A stretch of 64,000 nucleotides of DNA from Epithemia pelagica (lineage: Eukaryota; Bacillariophyta; Bacillariophyceae; Surirellales; Surirellaceae): NCBI GenBank assembly GCA_946965045.2, contig OX337239.1, positions 3,061,268-3,125,267 on the forward strand, written 5' to 3'. The translations under genes and the position numbers were made by a program. The notes below the pieces were generated by a model. That model made no database searches and was not told the DNA's origin. It saw only the letters and a program-made list of their open reading frames with translations. Position 1 is the first letter of the stretch; each line of letters begins with the position of its first letter. This document shows, piece after piece, positions 53,076 through 64,000 of the stretch.

Positions 53076-55424
53076 ATGAGCAAGGCCAAATTCATGCCAA
53101 AATGATAGAGGGAATGATGAAACCTAGCCGTTTATTTCTCGAGTGGTGGACTTGTTTTCTACATTCGATTGCAATCCTACCACCTCGTATTAAGTGTTTA
53201 CTCAAAAGTAGAAAAAACCTGTTGCAAGAAAGAAGGTGCTTGTTTGTTGTCAAGGAACGACCCAATTTGTGTACCTCTACAAGTGGTACTACGCTCCGGC
53301 CATTACCTGTTACCTGTCAGTTGTGGGACAGTGCCACCACCGTGACAGTGCAGTTGTGAGACCAGAATCGGGCACTTTGTGGTGGCATCATGGCTCTCTA
53401 GATTGGTAGCTATGGCAGGGAGGCAACCAACCGATGAGAGGAGCAGGAACACAAGCACGCCAAGCCGAACCCTTGTTGGACCTGATGTTGTCCGCTTCGA
53501 ATGGTCCTTCCTCGAAAGATGACAATGGGTCGAGTTTGGATAGAAGTAAGGAGGGAGGACCGTATCATATCCAATTCCGACATGATGGCCAAGAACAGGT
53601 TGTCCCTTTCAGGAGAGTCTCCACGCTCCAATCGCAATGCCTTCTTCCACCTGCTGTTGCATGTGAATCGCAATACGTTGCTGCACTTGTCATGTGATGT
53701 CAAGCCGGAATGGCCCAATGAAGATGACGAGTCCAAGAGGAACCCACCAAATCAGATCGAGGGTCGTCCCAATTGTCGCAATGGACCAGAACGAAAACAA
53801 GGAATCGAGTCTCGACGTTGCGACGAGACAGACAGGACACCTCCCCCCACCACTACTTTCTGTCGCAGCATTGCTCGTTCAATTGCTCATGCCTGGAAAC
53901 ATGCCGCTCCCCATCGCGATGTCTTGCCCCTCAATGCCAGTTCCGTCGAAACCTTGTTGCACAATTACGACAACACTATCGAACAGCATCAGTGTTGGAC
54001 CTCGACCACTACATCCTTTGTGCCGCGCACCGAACTCAGCAGCAGCACCAACAACACAACCACGACAACGAATGCCGCAGGTCATGTCTTGGTCATTATG
54101 GAAGCCTTGCCACCCCCACCGTATAAATGGATGGTCGTGTTGGAACACGAGTCGCCCGAGGCGGTTGTGTGGTCGAATGGTTTTGCTCGTCGGTGTCGGA
54201 ATGGCGAAATTCGTGTGTCTGCTTCTTGTTTATCGTGGAATCGCCCGACCATCTGTGGCTCGCTTATCACACTGATCGGGTGGAAAGTGGGTCGCTTCGA
54301 CCTTTGGTGCAATCACCACAACGCTGTCCCTGGTGTGCACCAGACACCAACACGCTATGTATCAACCACTCATGTGTGTGGCTTCTGTGGTCGCCCCAGC
54401 CAATCCTGTTAGTATCAAAAGTATAGCTCATTGTAAACTAATACATTGTCACCCGTGTTGTGGATTTGATGGTTCTTGTTGTCGTCCTTGTTTGGACTTT
54501 GGACCATGGGTCGATGGTCGACTTGTATGCAAGCACAAAAGCAGCAGAGTGTCAGGAATGATTGATGCTTTTCCACTTTCCTCATCCTCCTCTTGAGAAG
54601 AACGGCTATTGTTTCCGTTGAAAATTGTAGTGGGTCGCTGGATTCCTCGATTCTCGTGTATTGTAGTCTCCAGGGAGCGACGGCTCCAGACAGCGGCCAC
54701 CTCCATGGCCATTTGTTGTGTTTGTGGTGTCACTGGTCAGAATGACTCCCCATCGAGAGCTTTCGTATCTTCTGGGATTTGAATTCTGTTTGCTTCAAGA
54801 GATTCGAACGTGCGGGCTCCAGATCGCGCGGGATTTTGGACGAAGTGCTCCTTTGGTCTGCTAGCCGTGCTACCTTGTAGCTATGAGGTGTGATTTTCGG
54901 AGGGCAAAAGTAACGCTATAATCTATGGCACATTTAGTATGACAAAACCTGTGGTTGTTGTCCATCTAAAAGTTTGTACCATCCAAGAGAGCTGGTTACA
55001 TGGCATACTTTGTACGCACCTTGGAATGTGGTTGTTTGTATTCGGACTTGGTTTGTAACAAGCAAAAGCTATGCTGTTCCATCCATCAGGACGCGACATG
55101 CAGCTCTTGTTTTGGAACCTGGCTCCTCGTTGCCTTAGCGACAGCCATGATATTGAATGTATACCAAATGGTCAGTCGCTATTGGAAGGTTTGCGTCGTT
55201 TCCTTTGCCTTGGTGAAGGATCCTGGTCCGAGGTAATCTCATCTTCGTTGGACCGGCGCTCTCGTCTATTTGACAGGGCGAGAGCGTGTTTCTGATGAAT
55301 TTTGAAACAAGTGACTGCCTTTTCTGCAACCACCTTGACGTGACCAACCAACTGTTTGTATCTGGAATCTGTTCCGTTCAAGTCCATAGTAGCAACAAAA
55401 ACAAGACATTCGCTTAGGTCGAGT
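53076..55424. other. K9-L3 spacer with ankyrin-like relic, block-B copy
   Basis: A copy of 12799-15265. The + strand frame at 53501-54412 (303 codons, no ATG-led family start) contains LLLHVNRNTLLHLSCDVKPEW, an ankyrin-like start, then serine/threonine-rich text and WSNGFARRCRNGEIRVSASCLSWNRPT. The A and third copies break this frame at different points, so it may be the least damaged version of a gene that is otherwise dead. Confident identification is not possible. Confidence 0.45.
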
Positions 55425-58400
55425 TCAAGAAGTCACACATGAATTATTCCTGCCGAAATTTGCGCTGCAACACTTACCATACACATTTTCGCCAGTGATT
55501 TCACAAATTTGCATGGTTGGTAGTTGGGTTGGGAACAGACCACTGAAATCATCAAGCCACTTGTTGGCGCTTCTACTAATAGGTCTATCAATTGGGTTCT
55601 TTGGCGAAACTAGAAGTGACGCACTCGCTGTAGCGGGAGAAGACGGGAGGACCCAATGACATCCTGGAAAGGCATCCACAATCACTCGACTGACACCCGT
55701 CCAGGGGCAAACAGTCTCGTTCCGCGCCAAAGCACACAATAGCTCAGCAATACACCATTTCTTTTGAACATAGTGTGTCGATGTCACACAAACCACAACT
55801 CGCGCTGTAAGAGCGTTCGTCAACATGGTAACAAGCGGATAAGATTGGTGTCCGGCATGCATTGTTTTTTCTGCCACAAAGATATTGAGTATGTTGCCAC
55901 CACCAGCCGCGATTTGCAACTGATCCTCCAAACTGGTCACATAGTCAAACTCGAGCTCTTTTCGAACTTCCCCGGCAAACGAAATGAAAACGTGGTATTT
56001 TGGTTTTTGGTTTGCAGAAGGAACCTTGTCGAGCATCATCTTTGCCAAATCGATTCCACATGACATAATATCTTGAACTGTCTTCAATCTTTGAGGATTC
56101 AACTGTTCCAGGTCCTCTTTTCCTGATGTCATCTGAAGTCGGAGCGTATTAATCCTTCCACGAGCGTCAGATACTTTTAGGAGGCGCTTGCCAAGCTTGA
56201 CAAAGCTCATTGAAGACATTGAATCTAATTCGACGATCAGCGTTGCACCATATTCAATGGCATGCCTGAGAATTGTATCCAAACACTGCAGTTTGTTACC
56301 GATTTGCGCAACAATTTCTCCCTGTCCGCTGCTGTTCATGGTAGCCGATGGCAATTGACAGTTGCTCTTGATGACTGTACTAGCTTCTTGATTGTTTGAG
56401 ACCTCCGAGCGACCGGATGCCAACAACAACGGGCGGTTGGGCGACCTGTATTGAATTGATTCCCATGTTGGACTAGTATGTGTGATCCCTGCGACCGCCT
56501 GTGCTTCTAGGTGCGGTTGATTGCTATGGCTTACATCATAGGTAAGCCAATTGACGTTCTTTTTTAATGCTTTCGAAACCTGTTTCATATCATGATCCGA
56601 CATGTTCGTATTTCCAACATCAAACAAACGCCACCCGGAATTTTGCTGCAATGCCGTGGACAGGGAAATCATGCCATCGTCTCCAACATCAGTATGTGCC
56701 AATCGCAAGTGTCGCCATGTCTTTGATGACGTCAGAGCTTGTAACAACGCACTGAGACCAAGATCGGACATGTTCGTGAACCCGAGATCAAGAGTATGCC
56801 ACGATCGACGCGCGATACCCCAAACCAAGTCGATCACTCCTTCACCAGTGACCATTGGCATGTTGGAAACGGAAAAACTTGACCACGTGGTGTTACGAGA
56901 CAACGCTATTCCTAAATCATGTGCTCCCTGTTGGCTGATCTTGATATGAGACAGATTCATACAACGCCAATCACAATTGCTCTTCATCCCATTTACCAGC
57001 GCCTTTACACCAGGATCATCAAGATCCGAATTGGCCAGGTCCAAGATTTGCCAGTTTGTGTTCCTTTGCAACATCTCCGCAATGGCATTGGCTCCGTCCT
57101 CCCCAATGTCCAGATGACTCAACGACAAACGAAACCAATGGACATTGCCTTTTGGTCTAGATCCAAGAGCGGCTGATGCTATAGAAGCATTGGTGCTGTC
57201 AATGTTCTCTGCCGTTGCACCATCACCTTGAATTGACTGGATCAGTCCAAGGGCTGCTAGAAACGTCAACCGTGGCGTGTGGTGAAGTGAAATGGTTCGA
57301 GGAATGGTAAACGGTCGACCGACACGGAGTGCCTCGTTCGATGGCAGCATGCACAAATCCATGGATTGCCAGCATTGTCCCAAATACTCTGCCATTTCCA
57401 GGGCATCGGTTGCTTTTTCATGATTTGTGAGGAAGAAATTTGAAATTGTTTCTTCCGTCACTCCAATTTCGTCTGGATGGTTCTCTAGCAGAAAGGGCAG
57501 GTGCTGAATGGGGTTGTTGTTCGAGTATGGAAACCAAAGCACCAATGAGTTCCAGTTTTTCTCCAACCGTTGGAGAATGGCTGGACCAACCTTGAGCCAT
57601 GACCAAACTTCTTGACCTCGCACATGTAAAACAAACCGTTCCCAGCTTGGTGACGTTTTTAGTAGATTGGCCAACATTTCCACCCCTTGGTCGGGAGTGC
57701 CATAAGGGAGACTCAAAGCAAAATATTTCCAAGAGGTTTGTCGACGGAGAGCCTCGGCTAGTATGTCGACATGTGTTGCCTTTTCTAAATCCATATCAAA
57801 CACTCGCCAGACTGAGTTGCCATGCAGTGTTCTGGTAACGGATCCCAGTCCTCCATCAAAATCAGAGGGAAATGTATAGCTAAACGTTTCCCAGCATTGA
57901 TTGCAACGCAAGGCATGTGACAATGCTTCCATTTCACAGTCGCGGATCCTCGGAACCCGTGTACCAAATCGTACCTCAAGTTGGAAAGATTTCCATGTTT
58001 TGTTGACACTCAAGGCTTCAACCAAGGCTTTGACTCCATTCACAGAAGAAAACTGTATGTCCCAGAGCTCGAAGTTGGTCCATTGGGTATTTTGTTGCAG
58101 TGCTTTTGCCAGTGCTTCAACTCCTTCATCTTCAAGGTTCGTACTAACAAGCTCCAACTCCTGCCAAACGTGATTGTTGCCCAAAGCACCAACCAGTGCT
58201 TTCCATCCACGCGATCCAAAATTGCAGTGCTGAATAGACAACTTCTCCCAGGACGGATTTTGATCCATAGCATTCGCGAACCGAACCGCCATTTCGTCGT
58301 CCAGGGCTTTTACGAAATACAATCTCAGCTCAGGATCTCGGTTTGTTGTCGTTTTAACAAAAACACGGGCGAGCGCTTCAATGCCCACGTCACCGATATC

Positions 58401-58706
58401 CGAATGGCGGAGCGACAGCTTGGACCAATCCACATTAGCACGTCCTCTGCCCCTGACGTCTCTATCAAAATCGAGAATGGCTTGTGCAGTGCGGTCAGTG
58501 GCTTTGGTGTTGGTCAATCTTGGCAAAAACGGTTCTTTCCCAAAGTGCTCCACCATTCGTTGTTTCATCTTGGGGCTGATCCGGGTACGTCGCAATTGAT
58601 ATGGATCGCATTCGTTCATTTCAGGGTTGTTTACGTCCATTGTCGTTTCTGGAAGAGGCATGGTGCGGTCCATTGGCTCGTTGAGGTCGAAAGTCGTTGT
58701 TGTCAT
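55425..58706 (-). CDS. L3: intact LRR-TIR protein, 1093 aa
   Basis: This is the only complete member of the family here. After a ~90-residue N-terminal segment (MTTTTFDLNEPMDRTMPLPE), RNase-inhibitor-type LRRs of about 28 residues run to about residue 790, with the pattern G-[VI]-x-A-L-[AV]-x-A-L-x-x-N-x-x-W (VEALAKALQQNTQW, VKALVEALSVNKTW). A linker leads to a C-terminal TIR domain at about 900-1010: strand A HVFISFAGEV, then LNIFVAEKTM, RVVVCVTSTHYV and KKWCIAELLCAL. The glutamate in IAEL aligns with the catalytic residue of NAD-cleaving TIRs. No NB-ARC, death domain or transmembrane helix is visible, so it is probably cytosolic. The order is the reverse of plant TIR-NB-LRR proteins. It is tail-to-tail with the K9 side. 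Inference: a recognition/signalling protein. Confidence 0.88.
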   Translation of the reverse strand: MTTTTFDLNEPMDRTMPLPETTMDVNNPEMNECDPYQLRRTRISPKMKQRMVEHFGKEPFLPRLTNTKATDRTAQAILDFDRDVRGRGRANVDWSKLSLRHSDIGDVGIEALARVFVKTTTNRDPELRLYFVKALDDEMAVRFANAMDQNPSWEKLSIQHCNFGSRGWKALVGALGNNHVWQELELVSTNLEDEGVEALAKALQQNTQWTNFELWDIQFSSVNGVKALVEALSVNKTWKSFQLEVRFGTRVPRIRDCEMEALSHALRCNQCWETFSYTFPSDFDGGLGSVTRTLHGNSVWRVFDMDLEKATHVDILAEALRRQTSWKYFALSLPYGTPDQGVEMLANLLKTSPSWERFVLHVRGQEVWSWLKVGPAILQRLEKNWNSLVLWFPYSNNNPIQHLPFLLENHPDEIGVTEETISNFFLTNHEKATDALEMAEYLGQCWQSMDLCMLPSNEALRVGRPFTIPRTISLHHTPRLTFLAALGLIQSIQGDGATAENIDSTNASIASAALGSRPKGNVHWFRLSLSHLDIGEDGANAIAEMLQRNTNWQILDLANSDLDDPGVKALVNGMKSNCDWRCMNLSHIKISQQGAHDLGIALSRNTTWSSFSVSNMPMVTGEGVIDLVWGIARRSWHTLDLGFTNMSDLGLSALLQALTSSKTWRHLRLAHTDVGDDGMISLSTALQQNSGWRLFDVGNTNMSDHDMKQVSKALKKNVNWLTYDVSHSNQPHLEAQAVAGITHTSPTWESIQYRSPNRPLLLASGRSEVSNNQEASTVIKSNCQLPSATMNSSGQGEIVAQIGNKLQCLDTILRHAIEYGATLIVELDSMSSMSFVKLGKRLLKVSDARGRINTLRLQMTSGKEDLEQLNPQRLKTVQDIMSCGIDLAKMMLDKVPSANQKPKYHVFISFAGEVRKELEFDYVTSLEDQLQIAAGGGNILNIFVAEKTMHAGHQSYPLVTMLTNALTARVVVCVTSTHYVQKKWCIAELLCALARNETVCPWTGVSRVIVDAFPGCHWVLPSSPATASASLLVSPKNPIDRPISRSANKWLDDFSGLFPTQLPTMQICEITGENVYGKCCSANFGRNNSCVTS

Positions 58707-60711
58707 CGTTTTAATAGATATATGATTCCTATATCATGCACAGAGAGGCCAAAAAGATCTTGTGTTCGTGATGCCATTCCAGCACCTCGGCGGGGAACAT
58801 GTGAATGCGTACAATCTTCTCTATTCTGATGAGTATGCGAAGCGCGAGGAATCCTTCATGGGTCGCAGCAAAAGTCGCAACCTCCTCGCAACCTCCTGTT
58901 GTGAGGGGGTTCGGATTCTCAGACAGACAATGTCAGTTCTGTGTCGTCATCTACAGCATCGGCATAGAGTGATCCTTACATGTGACACAACACGAGACAG
59001 AAAAGGAGATAGAGAGAAGACGAAAGACGAACCATCGTTACTGTTCGACGGCCAGACGAAGTATGTGTGGTCGACGACAATGGACGAGATGGACCGACTG
59101 TCGGTGTGTTCCACGGCTGGAAGCTTTTCAACGAACTGCGTACCTATACAGCAATCGGTCCGGTGTCCTTACCGACATGCTCGTTCGTCTTTACTTTTGT
59201 CGGTGCTTTTCGTAGAAGACGCCGAACGAGGTTCACCGTTTGCCTGCACCGTACCAAGCCATGTCAGCAGCGAATGACCTTGGCCCTTTATATTGCTTGT
59301 GTTTTTCACCACGACACACTCTACGACTAGGACGACGCATCCCGAAATTAAATGGCGACGAAACTGACCTGAGCCTGGAATACGAGCTCCATGCTTTTCA
59401 TACCCCCACTGTTTTTTCTACAGTGATTCTAACTTCGTAGGGACACCACTACGGTCATTTTGCACTGCGTAACACCACCATGACACACTCAAGCCGGTGT
59501 GCACCTCCAACGAAAGGTGCCAGCTCTCTTGCGACCATCAAGGATGCCTAAGAATCAAGTGTACCGTGAGGGAATGGGCGGGCAGGGATGAGTTGGCTTT
59601 TTTTATGGACCGACGGCAAGGTTTTGAAGTCTTCCTTATTTGGCATCCGAAACAGAGGAAGTGACCTTGAGAAGAAGACGACGACAACCGATAGAATGCA
59701 TCCAGCAAGTCACCGATCATACGTCCGCATGCAGCAATCAACTCCTCGTTACTTTATAGACCGAGCACAACATTGGAAAGCCTCGACCGTTGGTGGCTCA
59801 AACACAACAAAAGCTGATTTGTCCAGACAAAACAAACGTGAACCGTGGGTGGAAGGACTGCTTCTACTGCGACAGACGATGGTGGTGCCGGTGGTGCGGC
59901 TGATTCCCACAGCACAATTTGAGTGGAAGAAGGAGGGGATGCCGTGAAGCTGATGGGCGGTGGTCGAAGAGCCTTGCGAGTCGACAACACTCGGCAACAA
60001 CAACAACAACCCAAAACCCAAACACACAACAATCAACTACTCACTCCTCGCTGCCACCGAACGAACAACAACAACACTCGGCAACAACACTCGACAACGA
60101 CACTCGGCGGCAAGACTCGGCGACAAGATGGTGTGGTCGTCCTCCTTCTTCTACCTTGCGACGAAACAATCAACTCCTCGTCTTTTCGTTGCCCTCACCC
60201 AACAAATCGAAGCCTCGTCCACTGGTGGTAACAAGCGACGACAACGACAACCACAAGCGGCTCAACTACAAATGGCGAAACAATCGGCGACGATGTCACA
60301 GCTGATCGATCGAATGAACGAAAGAACGAAAGAACGAATGAACGACAACAACAACACTCGGCGACAACAAAAATCCAAACACAACAATCAACTACTCACC
60401 GCCACTGATCGAACGAACGAACGAATGAACAAACAACAACAAAAACAACACTCGGCAACAACAACAACCCCCACGCAACAATCAACTTTTCGCTGTCACC
60501 GAACCCTCTGCCCGAGACTGTGCCCTTCTAGCAGAACTCTCATTGAGAATTCAGAAGGGTAATAGGTAGTTGGGTAAAAGGCTCGCTGAGCCGACAATCG
60601 AATCACCAACCGATACAACAATCCTCCACGGGTCAGAGAAGAGTTGCAAGTCGAAGTCCGCCGTGGGTGGGGGCAGTCGGTCCACTGATAAGAGGTAAGT
60701 CTTAAGATGAG
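58707..60711. other. Upstream of L3 and low-complexity spacer
   Basis: 58845-59150 is the conserved L upstream block also found before L2. Its + strand frame (CDTTRDRKGD, FDGQTKYVWSTTMDEMDRLSV) is alignable in translation with the L2 copy, so an upstream transcript or small gene cannot be excluded. 59588-59947 holds a 119-codon + frame without recognisable domains. 60000-60500 is dominated by AACAAC, ACTCGGCAAC and GAACGAAC-type imperfect simple repeats, which make the long frames there unreliable. No Kelch gene follows within the window. Confidence 0.45.
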
Positions 60712-61282
60712 TGTTAAAATGGTGATATTAATGATTGTGAGACGATTACTAACTAAGGTGGTTGATGGTGCCGAAGTCCTGGCTCTTGTATACGGCCATG
60801 GATCTGGTGTGATAGGTCCTCACTGGTTGGAGTAGACCGGCATTGGTGTATATTGAATGTATAGGGTGATGGATAACATGTATGGGATGCAACAGCTCTT
60901 GCTTTGTCGTGGTATAAGTCTTGTGCTGGGCGCGTTGCTGTTTGCATTCTTGGATTAGTGGGAACAGAGATATGGTCTCGCGTGATCGTGATTCGTGCTT
61001 TGATTACATAGACCGTTAGGTCGAATCGTGGATGCGCGTACTCGGATAGTCAAGGCGCGCATTCGATGGTTTTGGGCGCGCACGTGTTGGGCCATAGTTA
61101 ATATCCGAGCGGTCGCCAATAACACGTGCAATGCGAGCATGCCATGGCCAAATTTATAGTTTCGCGAGCATGCCGACATTCCTTTCTCACTATTAGGAAA
61201 ATGTCATCGGATGCCATAAAATACTAGCATCATTCGATGAGTTGTAGGTTTCGCCACCTAGCTTTCGGTGAGAATCCTAACA
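60712..61282 (-). repeat. Probable 3' LTR of R4 (571 bp)
   Basis: Read on the minus strand, a purine tract GTGGGGAG is followed directly by TGTTAGGATT, as at the 3' LTR of a Copia element. A TATAAATT string occurs about 130 bp inside. The proposed end, ATTTTAACA at 60712-60720, gives TGTTA/TAACA terminal inverted repeats. The partner LTR would be beyond the window, so the boundaries are provisional. Confidence 0.5.
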
Positions 61283-63999
61283 CTCCCCACAATTTGTCGA
61301 ATGAGGATTGTTATTTTCCTTGTCATGCTTCTGAACGTTTCCTCCCCAGAAGAATATGATCTTGAACATGGTCCATACTTTCGAGAATTTCCAATGCTTG
61401 TTGAGAATGTCTCCTGGATGTTCTCATAGTCATCATTCTTGAGTTGGTAGGTCTTGTCGATGCCCTTTGAGCTATGCTCCCCAGGTGCCTTCTTCATCCA
61501 AACATTGGGATCTGCTTTAGTTGGTGACAAATCCATATCAATTGGGGTGTCAAAGAAACAGTCACGCCGACATGCTCCTGAAGATTTTAATCCCTTGGAG
61601 GCCTTGTGCATAATCAAGATGTGACCTGATTCCTTGAGTTCTTGTCTTGCAACTATCAAGATCTTCTCTCCAGATAAAGCTTCCAGGTCGTGTGCATTTC
61701 CAACTTTTGCTCCCCATATATCCACATCATTGAGAATCCCAAGACAGGTGGTTGTATGGAAGTTGTGAATGGAAGTAGCACACAGAATGATTGCCTCAGC
61801 CGGTTCTTTGGTAAAAGGTTCGTCTGTGATGAGAAGTGCTTTGCGACTATCATCATGATTTACAAGATGGACTCGAATCTTGTTCTTGTGATACTCTTCT
61901 GAAGATGCATTTATCATTTTCCCTCTGCTGAGCTGGGTTTGACGATAATCCTTGAATGTCTTGAGAGATTGAGTCCGAGAAACCTGAGAGGGCTCAACTT
62001 CAGTAGTGTCGTGCCACTTTTCTTTACCATGTTGCTTGTCTAACAAAACAACTACTTCTTCATATTTCTGTGGAACTTCTTGATAACCAAACTTGTACTT
62101 GATGGAATGACAGACATGCTTGATTCGTGACTGCTGTTTGGCAGCTTGAACAAGGTATTTACTGGTCTTGACAAAACGCTTGAGATGTTTCCATCCAAGT
62201 TCACTCAATAGATCATGTTTCTTGGTGTATGCATCGTTTACCATTAGTGACGGAGGCTCATAGATCATCTCCCCAGTCTCCCAATCAACAAGTATATGAC
62301 AGGGACTTCTTTTGTAGTCAAGATTGTTGCAAATACTTGACGGTTCTTGATCTCCGACGACATCTCTGAATTGGAAAACGTTATCTTCAGTTGCCTTTGC
62401 TTGGTTATCCTGTTTGATGTATTCCATATGTTGACGGTATGAAATTATCTTGTCAATGTCGGAAATGGATTTGTAGAAAGTGTACTTGATATAGTCTTCT
62501 TGCTTCAGAGCATCTTGTTCTAAATCAACGATGCATCTGATAAGACATGGTCGTCGTTGCTCCCCATTATATGGTTGTCGTTGCTCCCCATTTTCCTCAG
62601 GATCATAAACAAGGAAAGTTTGGCCAATAGTGTCATCATATTTGATCGTAGGGATTTGCGTGGATGGATCTTCACCTTTGCAACAAATGAAAACAATGTC
62701 AGCTTGTTTGCCGTTGGGTTTATTTGGAAGCGACTCCTCCCCTGAAGAGGTATCCACACAAAGGTTGCTGCTGGGTGGCCTGGATGCATCATGAAGAATG
62801 GCAGAGTAACAAAGGGTTTGAGTGTCCAGAGACAAAGTATCACCAATAGGAGGGGCAAAAACAAGCCACCAGTAGCCAAGTGTCGTGACAAAAGAGGGAG
62901 GGTAGGGACGGTGGGAGAGGGCATATGATTCGGTAGAGTAGGGGGCCTTGTCCCAGATAAGGAAGAAAAGTGGGTGGGTAATGCCGGGTGGGCGACCATT
63001 GAGGATCTCAAGAGGGATATGGCCCGAAACGGTCACGACGTATGTTGTCCTCTTAACGGTCTGATAACGGTTCTCAGCCATGTTCTGATCTTGGAGGTAT
63101 GGTTTGGAACAGTACTCTCCAAGTATGGGTGTGAAGAAGGAAGGTGTATCAGGTCCATGATCATAAGGTAAATCCAAGAGAAGGTTGAGGTTACAGGCAA
63201 CACGATTGGTAGACTTCCCAAAAGCATCATTCGGATTGCCATCATTTTCAACAGTCCTCGAAGAAGGTGCCGTATCTTGCATGGGATCAAGATGCCAATG
63301 ATTAAAGCCAGTCACTTGATTGTTGCCGGAGAAAGTAGACATGCGAGAAAGCAGACGTCGAGATGTCTGAACTTTCTGTTTACAGTTGTTGTTCTCGAGA
63401 CAATCATTGAGGGTGGATGTTGCCTTGGTATTGGACATCAAATGAGTAAGATCAGATAGATTATCTTGATGGTTTTGGGAATCATGTTGAATCATGTCGT
63501 CAATCCGTGTACTACCAGGGTCAGGATCAGGTTCCGGATCAATGTCAAGAGTATGTGTCTGTTCCTTCCATGCAGTTGTTGTTGATGCATTCTGGGTAGA
63601 CTTCTTGTTGTACGCAATGATTACTTGACGACTCTTGTTAGTGAATTTCTTCCACAGATCTCTTGGAAGACTGATCTTTGGAAGCGAAGATGAATCCTTG
63701 GTCTTCATATTAGTTCTCTTAATCCTGTGGTGCATTTCTTTGGGTGATCGATTATTGATATCAAAATCTTGGTCATGTCGAAAGCCACGTTGCTTGGTAT
63801 GCTTACATCGGTTCGACTTTGGTGATCGAGTTGCTCGGTCATGATCATATGCGGCATCAAGGAGAAGACGGAAATATGATTGATAACAAAGTGTCTTTGC
63901 ACCAGGCAAGATGTTGACTTGTCGTAAAACAGGTACCTTTTCAACGGCTTTCATCAGGAAGGTCATCCTAGTGGAGTGGCCAGGAATGTGATCAAACAT
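61258..63999 (-). pseudogene. pol: R4: decayed Copia gag-pol, open frame but missing catalytic parts
   Basis: A 913-codon open frame runs out of the window at its 5' end. It resembles diatom Copia Gag-Pol with large internal deletions. After a Gag/Pol leader (ILPGAKTLCYQSYF, LLLDAAYDHDRAT), it keeps only the end of integrase (YLQDQNMAENRYQTVKR). Next are the inter-domain region (VDWETGEMIYEPPSL, GWKHLKRFVKTSKYL, KYKFGYQEVP) and the first part of RT (DEPFTKEP, DVDIWGAKVGNAHDLEA). The RT motif A aspartate (GAD-x-GNAY in relatives) is K here. No YxDD and no RNase H follow. The frame ends 25 bp inside the 3' LTR. It cannot make active RT or integrase; the long open frame is notable. Confidence 0.75.
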
Positions 64000-64000
64000 T

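Noticed and set aside
58660-58706. DLNEP near the L3 N-terminus, recalling a plant EAR repression motif (DLNxxP)
   Set aside because: It lacks the required spacing (DLNEPM), and in L2 it is DLNKPI. The motif is short, so chance is likely.
59919-60562. Overlapping 100-200 codon frames rich in N, T, Q and R
   Set aside because: The sequence is AACAAC/GAACGAAC-type low complexity, so open frames on several phases are expected. No domain or start context supports a gene.

Overview
The window reads as nuclear DNA of a eukaryotic microalga, most probably a pennate diatom (raphid type). That placement is inferred, not proven. It rests on the CoDi-like Ty1/Copia retroelements, whose Gag carries a DLADFDKDTLQQVADNLRKP-type region familiar from diatom elements and whose protease motif is D-S-H-A, and on long intron-free reading frames between decayed spacers. 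No rRNA, tRNA, CRISPR array or prokaryotic operon was seen.

The backbone is an array of two co-duplicated gene families. Nine copies (K1-K9, all + strand) encode ~380-405 aa proteins with six Kelch-type repeats. At least three large copies (L1-L3, all - strand) encode RNase-inhibitor-type LRR proteins; L1 and L3 keep a C-terminal TIR domain. At least three smaller LRR fragments are also present. The ancestral order seems to have been Kelch(+) / spacer relic / LRR-TIR(-), repeated, so each LRR-TIR start faces the start of the next Kelch gene. K2, K3, K5, K7, K8 and K9 are open. K1, K4, K6, L1 and L2 are damaged by small deletions, nonsense codons or fusions. L3 (1093 aa) is the only intact LRR-TIR gene.

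Layout: 0-4 kb, K1 pseudogene cut by Copia remnant R1; 4-8.4 kb, K2 and spacer; 8.4-17.4 kb, duplication block A (K3, K4, ankyrin-like relic, broken L1); 17.4-24.8 kb, a third block with a ~98-unit TTG microsatellite, K5, an ankyrin-like relic and broken L2; 25.4-32.7 kb, K6 (broken) and K7; 32.7-39.1 kb, full-length Copia element R2; 40.8-48.2 kb, full-length Copia element R3 on the minus strand; 48.4-58.7 kb, duplication block B (K8, K9, relic, intact L3); 58.7-64 kb, low-complexity spacer and decayed Copia element R4.

Functionally, the Kelch proteins look like soluble beta-propeller binding proteins, several with a basic C-terminal tail. The LRR-TIR protein combines a recognition-type repeat array with a TIR domain that keeps the glutamate required for NAD+ cleavage in enzymatic TIRs. 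Their persistent head-to-head pairing, copy-number expansion, mosaic sequences and mixture of intact and dead copies resemble fast-evolving recognition or immunity clusters. No function is demonstrated here. A second theme is retroelement gene expression: in three Copia elements gag and pol lie in one reading frame separated only by stop codons, and R2 has a textbook readthrough context at its gag-pol UGA.
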